A DNA stretch of 40,650 nucleotides. Source: Myxococcales bacterium (lineage in GTDB: Bacteria; Myxococcota_A; Polyangia; Fen-1088). The notes beneath the pieces were generated by a model. That model worked only from the letters and a program-made list of their open reading frames with translations, was not told where the DNA came from and did not search any database. The position numbers and the translations under genes were made by a program. Numbering within the stretch: the stretch's first letter is position 1; each line of letters starts with the position of its first letter. Below, one piece after another: positions 37,205-40,650 of this stretch. The stretch is from contig PMBS01000073.1 of the NCBI GenBank assembly GCA_003153015.1, positions 21,326 through 61,975 of the forward strand, in the 5' to 3' direction.

Positions 37205-37858
37205 ATGAAAATACTCGAAGTCAAAATGCTTGCGATCCCTGATCTGCGGGTGATCCGCTTCGGCAGGTTTCGCGATTCCCGAGGCTATTTCACCGAGCCC
37301 TACCGGCGAGGAGATCTCGACAAGCACCCGGAAACCGGGTTTTTCAGGGGCATCTCCATCGTTCAGGCGAACGAGAGCTGGTCCCGCGCGGGCACGATCA
37401 GGGGCCTGCATTTCCAATGGAACCCCTACATGGGCAAATTGGTGAGGACTCTCTCCGGCAGAATGGTGGACCTCGCGTTGGACATACGGAAAGGATCGCC
37501 GACGTGCGGGAAGATCATCGCGTACGACATGCCCGCAGCTCCCGATCGGGAATTCGACGAATGGATCTGGGTTCCTCCGGGCTTTGCTCACGGAAACTAC
37601 TTTCCCGAGGCGACCCAGATCGAGTACCTGTGCACGGGAGAATACTCACAGGGCTGCGAGGGGAGCGTTTCACCGTTTGCTCCTGACCTGGACTGGTCCC
37701 TCGCCTCCCCCGATCTCGTGGAGGATTTTCGCGCGCTGGTTGAGAAGGACCCGCTGGTGAGCGACAAGGACCGGAACGCCATGAGCTTCGCAGAATGGAT
37801 GAAGGACCCTCGGTCAGACAATTTCAAATACGCGCCACCGAACGGAGAGTCGCGATGA
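37205..37858 (+). CDS. dTDP-4-dehydrorhamnose 3,5-epimerase-related protein (RmlC-like)
   Basis: A 217-residue cupin. ATG at 37205; the TTTCACGAGGCCCG leader carries only GAGG. The RmlC catalytic His is present as His69 in TIRGLHFQWNP, along with MGKLVRTLSGRMVDLALDIR, the VPPGFAHGNYF block (His129) and Tyr147 in CTGEYSQG at the position of the catalytic Tyr. The length is slightly above the usual 180-190, due to the C-terminal tail (KDPLVSDKDRNAMSFAEWM). It should epimerise a 4-keto-6-deoxy NDP-sugar; C3-only or C3/C5 activity cannot be told. Its TGA overlaps the next ATG (ATGA), so the two are translationally coupled. Confidence 0.9.
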   Translation: MKILEVKMLAIPDLRVIRFGRFRDSRGYFTEPYRRGDLDKHPETGFFRGISIVQANESWSRAGTIRGLHFQWNPYMGKLVRTLSGRMVDLALDIRKGSPTCGKIIAYDMPAAPDREFDEWIWVPPGFAHGNYFPEATQIEYLCTGEYSQGCEGSVSPFAPDLDWSLASPDLVEDFRALVEKDPLVSDKDRNAMSFAEWMKDPRSDNFKYAPPNGESR

Positions 37859-38718
37859 GAATCGCGGTGTTCGGGTCAGACGGGCAGTTGGGAACCGATT
37901 TCGTGGCCACGGTCAAGCAAGGTGGTCAGGATTGCGTTCCGCTGACCATCGAAGACGTTGACCTCACCAATGCACCGCGGGTCGAGGATCTGCTGCGCAA
38001 GCTCCGACCAGACGTGGTGGTGAACTGCGCCGCCTTACATGACGTTGGCCAGTGCGAGGAGAAGCCGGCCCTGGCGACTGCGGTCAACCGCGACGCCGTC
38101 GGGATGCTGTCCCGCCTGTGTGGCGAGATGGATGCGAAGCTCCTGACCATCAGCACCGACTACGTCTTCGATGGGACCAAGATCGAAGGCTACACCGAGG
38201 ACGATTCCCCCAATCCCATCAACCAGTACGGCGTGAGCAAACTGGCCGGCGAACGACTCGCGCTGGCCAACAATCCAAAGACCTTCGTAGTGCGAACTCA
38301 AAGCCTGTACGGAGTTTCCCAGCTACGGGGGAAGAAGACGAACTTCGTCGATCTTGTGCTCAAGCTGTCGAAGGAACGGGATGAGTTAAAGGTCGATCAG
38401 TGCAGGATGGCACCAACCGGAACTGCATGCCTGGCCGAGAATCTCTACCAGCTTCTCTGCTCGGATCGGTACGGCCTTTACCACATGAGCTGCCAGGGAG
38501 CCACGACCTGGTACGAGTTTGCCCGCAAGATCGTCGATCTGATCGGCGCCAAGATCCGGGTGACCCCGGTTCCCAACGACTTCTTTCCCAAGAATTTCCG
38601 CCGTCCCGAGAATACCTACCTCATCAACCAGGGCCTTGCTCACGCCGGACTCGACTTCATGCCATCCTGGGAAGAGTCTCTTCGCCACTACCTGACGGCC
38701 AGGGGCGTGTTGGCTTGA
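37855..38718 (+). CDS. dTDP-4-dehydrorhamnose reductase-like SDR (RmlD-like)
   Basis: A 287-residue extended SDR. The ATG at 37855 overlaps the previous stop. The nucleotide-binding start is MRIAVFGSDGQLGTDF, and NCAALHDVGQCEEKP is the RmlD-type NAA..VD..E block (Asn57 onward). The active site is STDYVFDG (100-107) with Tyr125-x-x-x-Lys129 (YGVSKLAGE). It reduces the 4-keto group of an NDP-6-deoxy sugar with NAD(P)H in the cytosol, after the RmlC-like enzyme. The RmlA nucleotidyltransferase and RmlB dehydratase are not in the window and must be elsewhere if dTDP-rhamnose is the product. Confidence 0.9.
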   Translation: MRIAVFGSDGQLGTDFVATVKQGGQDCVPLTIEDVDLTNAPRVEDLLRKLRPDVVVNCAALHDVGQCEEKPALATAVNRDAVGMLSRLCGEMDAKLLTISTDYVFDGTKIEGYTEDDSPNPINQYGVSKLAGERLALANNPKTFVVRTQSLYGVSQLRGKKTNFVDLVLKLSKERDELKVDQCRMAPTGTACLAENLYQLLCSDRYGLYHMSCQGATTWYEFARKIVDLIGAKIRVTPVPNDFFPKNFRRPENTYLINQGLAHAGLDFMPSWEESLRHYLTARGVLA

Positions 38719-38740
38719 CCCGCAACCAGGGAGATAGGCC

Positions 38741-39703
38741 ATGAGAATCCTTGTCGCAGGCGGTGCGGGCTACGTCGGTTCGGCGCTGGTCCCTTCCTTA
38801 CTGGAGAGGGGATACGAGGTCGATGTTATCGACCTGCTCTGGTTCGGCAACCATCTTCCCCCATCGGTCCGAGTTCTCAAGAAGGACATATTTGCCTGCG
38901 GCAAAGATGACTTCAAGGGATACGATCAGGTGGTGATGCTGGCTGGGCTCTCCAACGATCCAATGGCCGAGTTCAGCCCCGCCATGAACTTCACCTTCAA
39001 TGGAGCCCTCCCGTCCTACCTTGCATACATGGCGAAGTTGGCGGGAGTCCGTAGGATCGTCTACGCATCATCCTGCTCGGTCTACGGGTACACCGTGAAT
39101 GAGCTCTACGACGAGGACGCTCCGGTTACGTGCAACTACCCCTACGGAATCTCCAAGCTGCAAGGGGAGCGAGGGGTTCTGCAGATGCAGGACAAAGACT
39201 TCTCGGTCATCGCCCTCCGCAAGGGCACGGTCTCCGGCTACAGCCCGCGCATGAGGTTCGATCTGATCATCAATACCATGTACAAGTGCTGCGTGCTGGA
39301 CGGCAAGATCACCGTGAACAACGCCTCGATCTGGCGCCCCATCCTCGACATGCGCGATGCCGTATCCGCATACCTTCGCGCGATCCAGTCCGACTATAGC
39401 ATCAGCGGAATCTTCAATGTGGCTTCTGACAATTGCACCGTGGGCCACGTTGCTGACAGGGTGAAGGAAGCGTTGCAGGATGTGTTGGGACGGCAGATCG
39501 CCGTCGAGATCAAACACATCCATGACTTCCGGAACTACAAGGTGGCTATCGGCCGGGCCAAGACCGTCCTCGGCTTCGAGCCGGTCCACCGCGTGGAGGA
39601 CATCGTCCGAGACCTCCACGACCATCGGGACCAATACCGGGATTTGAACGCGGACGAGTACTACAACATCCGGGTGTTCAAGAAACTGCCGCAGAACTTC
39701 TAG
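38741..39703 (+). CDS. NAD-dependent epimerase/dehydratase (extended SDR)
   Basis: A 320-residue enzyme 22 bp behind the RmlD-like gene; GGGAGATAGGCC precedes the ATG. GGAGYVGSALV (7-17) binds NAD, VMLAGLSNDP lies at the substrate pocket, and Ser110-Ser111 with Tyr135 and Lys139 (YPYGISKLQGE) form the active site. A WRPILDMRDAVSAYLRAI block is typical of NDP-sugar epimerases. It may be a C4 epimerase or a 4-reductase on an NDP-sugar; the exact reaction is open. It completes a three-gene operon with the preceding two and is the last recognisable gene of the EPS locus. Confidence 0.9.
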   Translation: MRILVAGGAGYVGSALVPSLLERGYEVDVIDLLWFGNHLPPSVRVLKKDIFACGKDDFKGYDQVVMLAGLSNDPMAEFSPAMNFTFNGALPSYLAYMAKLAGVRRIVYASSCSVYGYTVNELYDEDAPVTCNYPYGISKLQGERGVLQMQDKDFSVIALRKGTVSGYSPRMRFDLIINTMYKCCVLDGKITVNNASIWRPILDMRDAVSAYLRAIQSDYSISGIFNVASDNCTVGHVADRVKEALQDVLGRQIAVEIKHIHDFRNYKVAIGRAKTVLGFEPVHRVEDIVRDLHDHRDQYRDLNADEYYNIRVFKKLPQNF

Positions 39704-40152
39704 AGGCCTCACTACCAAATCCAAGATCTTGCACGCCCGTCGCTGGCGCGCATCCATCGCCGGCCGCAGAACCATGGGTACGGCAATCAAACTCGGTGAA
39801 GTCGCCTACCCCAGCCTCTTCGCTGCCGGCGCCTCTTCGGCAACATCTTCGCATCTTCGCGAAGAACAAAGAGGTTACGAAGGAGGAATCTATGCGCTAA
39901 ACTGTGCCGTGTGTTCGGGACTCGCCTTTCATCACGCTCTGCCGGAGCTCAGAGCCGCCTGGCGGACCGATCTGACAGGTCGGTTGCCGTCGCCGCCCGC
40001 AAAGGCAGGGTTCTCCGACTTAAGAAACCCCCTTTCGAATCGTTTAGGCGCCGGACGTTCAAGAACCTTCATCGACTTGCCGATGCACGTGTCGAGCCCG
40101 CCCTGACCCTGGCGGGCAGACGGTTCTCTTCGTAGGTATGCAAGGAGGAGGC
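39704..40152. other. Intergenic region after the EPS locus
   Basis: A 449-bp stretch without a supported gene. It holds a hairpin TCTTCGC-ATCTTC-GCGAAGA (39846-39865; 7-bp stem, 6-nt loop) without a T-run. An AAGGAGG at 39881-39887 is followed by ATG-CGC-TAA, a three-codon frame that cannot be a gene by itself. The final bases carry the AAGGAGGAGG site of the next lipoprotein. Confidence 0.5.
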
Positions 40153-40650
40153 ATGATACGCTTCTTGGAAATTGGGGCTGTTCTTCTGTTGACCATCGCG
40201 CTGTCCTGTGGCCAGAACACGGCACGCGGAACCCAGGGAACCGGCGGCGTGGCAGACACGGGCGGCGCTTCAGGCATGGGTGGCGCGTCCGGTGCGGGTG
40301 GCGCGACCGGCTCTGGGCCACCGGCAAGCACGGGTGGCGCGTCCCGCGTGGGAGGAGCGACGCCCGGTGGTGGTGCGACGGTAGGTGCAGGCGGCGCGAC
40401 CGGGGGCGGCGGCGCAACCAGAGGAGGCAGCAGCGGTGCGACCAGTTCAGGTGGCGCAGGCGCTGGCGGTCGAACGAGGACCGGAAGAACCGGCGGCACG
40501 TCTACGTCCGGCGGTGCAACAGCTTCGGGCGGCGCCTCCAGTGCAGGCGGTGCAACAGGCTCGGGCGGCGTGTCCACCTCAGGCAGGGCAACGGGCACGG
40601 GCGGGGTAGTACCGCCCCTATCGGCCTGCTCGACGGCTCCGTTGCGCACC
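40153..40650 (+). CDS. Gly-rich repeat lipoprotein, 5' part (runs off right edge)
   Basis: ATG 40153 follows a perfect AAGGAGGAGG. A hydrophobic signal (MIRFLEIGAVLLLTIALSC) ends in Cys19 with an imperfect lipobox (ALSC). From about residue 27 the chain is GGA/GGV/TGG repeats (TGGVADTGGASGMGGASGAG and on), then Arg/Thr-rich and TSGGATASGGA units, followed by VVPPLSACSTAPLRT where a folded domain may begin. 166 codons are visible and the frame is open at the window end. Same design as the genes at 1-342 and 3613-4710; function unknown. Confidence 0.85.
   Translation, partial: MIRFLEIGAVLLLTIALSCGQNTARGTQGTGGVADTGGASGMGGASGAGGATGSGPPASTGGASRVGGATPGGGATVGAGGATGGGGATRGGSSGATSSGGAGAGGRTRTGRTGGTSTSGGATASGGASSAGGATGSGGVSTSGRATGTGGVVPPLSACSTAPLRT

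Overview
The window is uniformly GC-rich. It carries three lipoprotein genes with long Gly/Thr/Ser repeats, two multi-domain hybrid histidine kinases and a polysaccharide export set built on a short OPX protein next to a beta-barrel. Together these point to a myxobacterium-like Myxococcota (formerly deltaproteobacterial) chromosome. No species can be named from the sequence alone. There is no phage, plasmid or CRISPR signature. One tRNA-Gly(GCC) gene is present.

Layout. Positions 1-6.5 kb: the 5' part of a repeat lipoprotein (minus), a PAS/GAF hybrid kinase, a second repeat lipoprotein with a Cys-rich tail, and a choice-of-anchor/HYDIN-repeat surface protein convergent with it. Positions 6.7-19.8 kb, mostly single genes on the plus strand: glgC, a radical SAM protein, a second hybrid kinase with a Tll0287-like CxxCH sensor, a fatty acid hydroxylase/sterol desaturase-family membrane enzyme, an AIF-type Rieske-reductase fusion, a GH38 alpha-mannosidase-like enzyme and a polytopic membrane protein. 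Positions 20.1-20.2 kb: tRNA-Gly.

Positions 20.4-39.7 kb form a Wzx/Wzy-type exopolysaccharide locus. A tight minus-strand operon encodes the priming sugar-phosphate transferase, a phosphopantetheinyl transferase, a polysaccharide co-polymerase fused in frame to a short OPX (Wza-like) domain, and an outer-membrane beta-barrel. Then come Wzy (minus), Wzx (plus), glycosyltransferases, a methyltransferase, and a sugar-nucleotide trio (RmlC-like epimerase, RmlD-like reductase, SDR epimerase). The inferred pathway is: prime on undecaprenyl phosphate, extend with the GT2/GT4 enzymes, flip (Wzx), polymerise (Wzy), control length and cross the periplasm (fused PCP-OPX), and exit through the barrel.

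The EPS locus has been remodelled. A GT4 gene at 26.6 kb is frameshifted and has lost its second Rossmann domain. A WecG/TagA/CpsF-type gene behind wzx is reduced to fragments. An intact paralogue of the broken GT4 sits with a methyltransferase between remnants of ISAs1-, IS5- and IS1380-type transposases (31.8-35.8 kb), which suggests replacement of sugar-specificity genes by a mobile segment.

The most unusual item is the single reading frame joining a Wzz-like co-polymerase to a Wza-like OPX module. Its junction looks like an intact lipoprotein signal peptide. Also notable are a 10-bp motif placed almost identically upstream of two minus-strand EPS transcription units, and dispersed (GTGGCC)n elements found only between genes. 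The window ends inside a third repeat lipoprotein gene.
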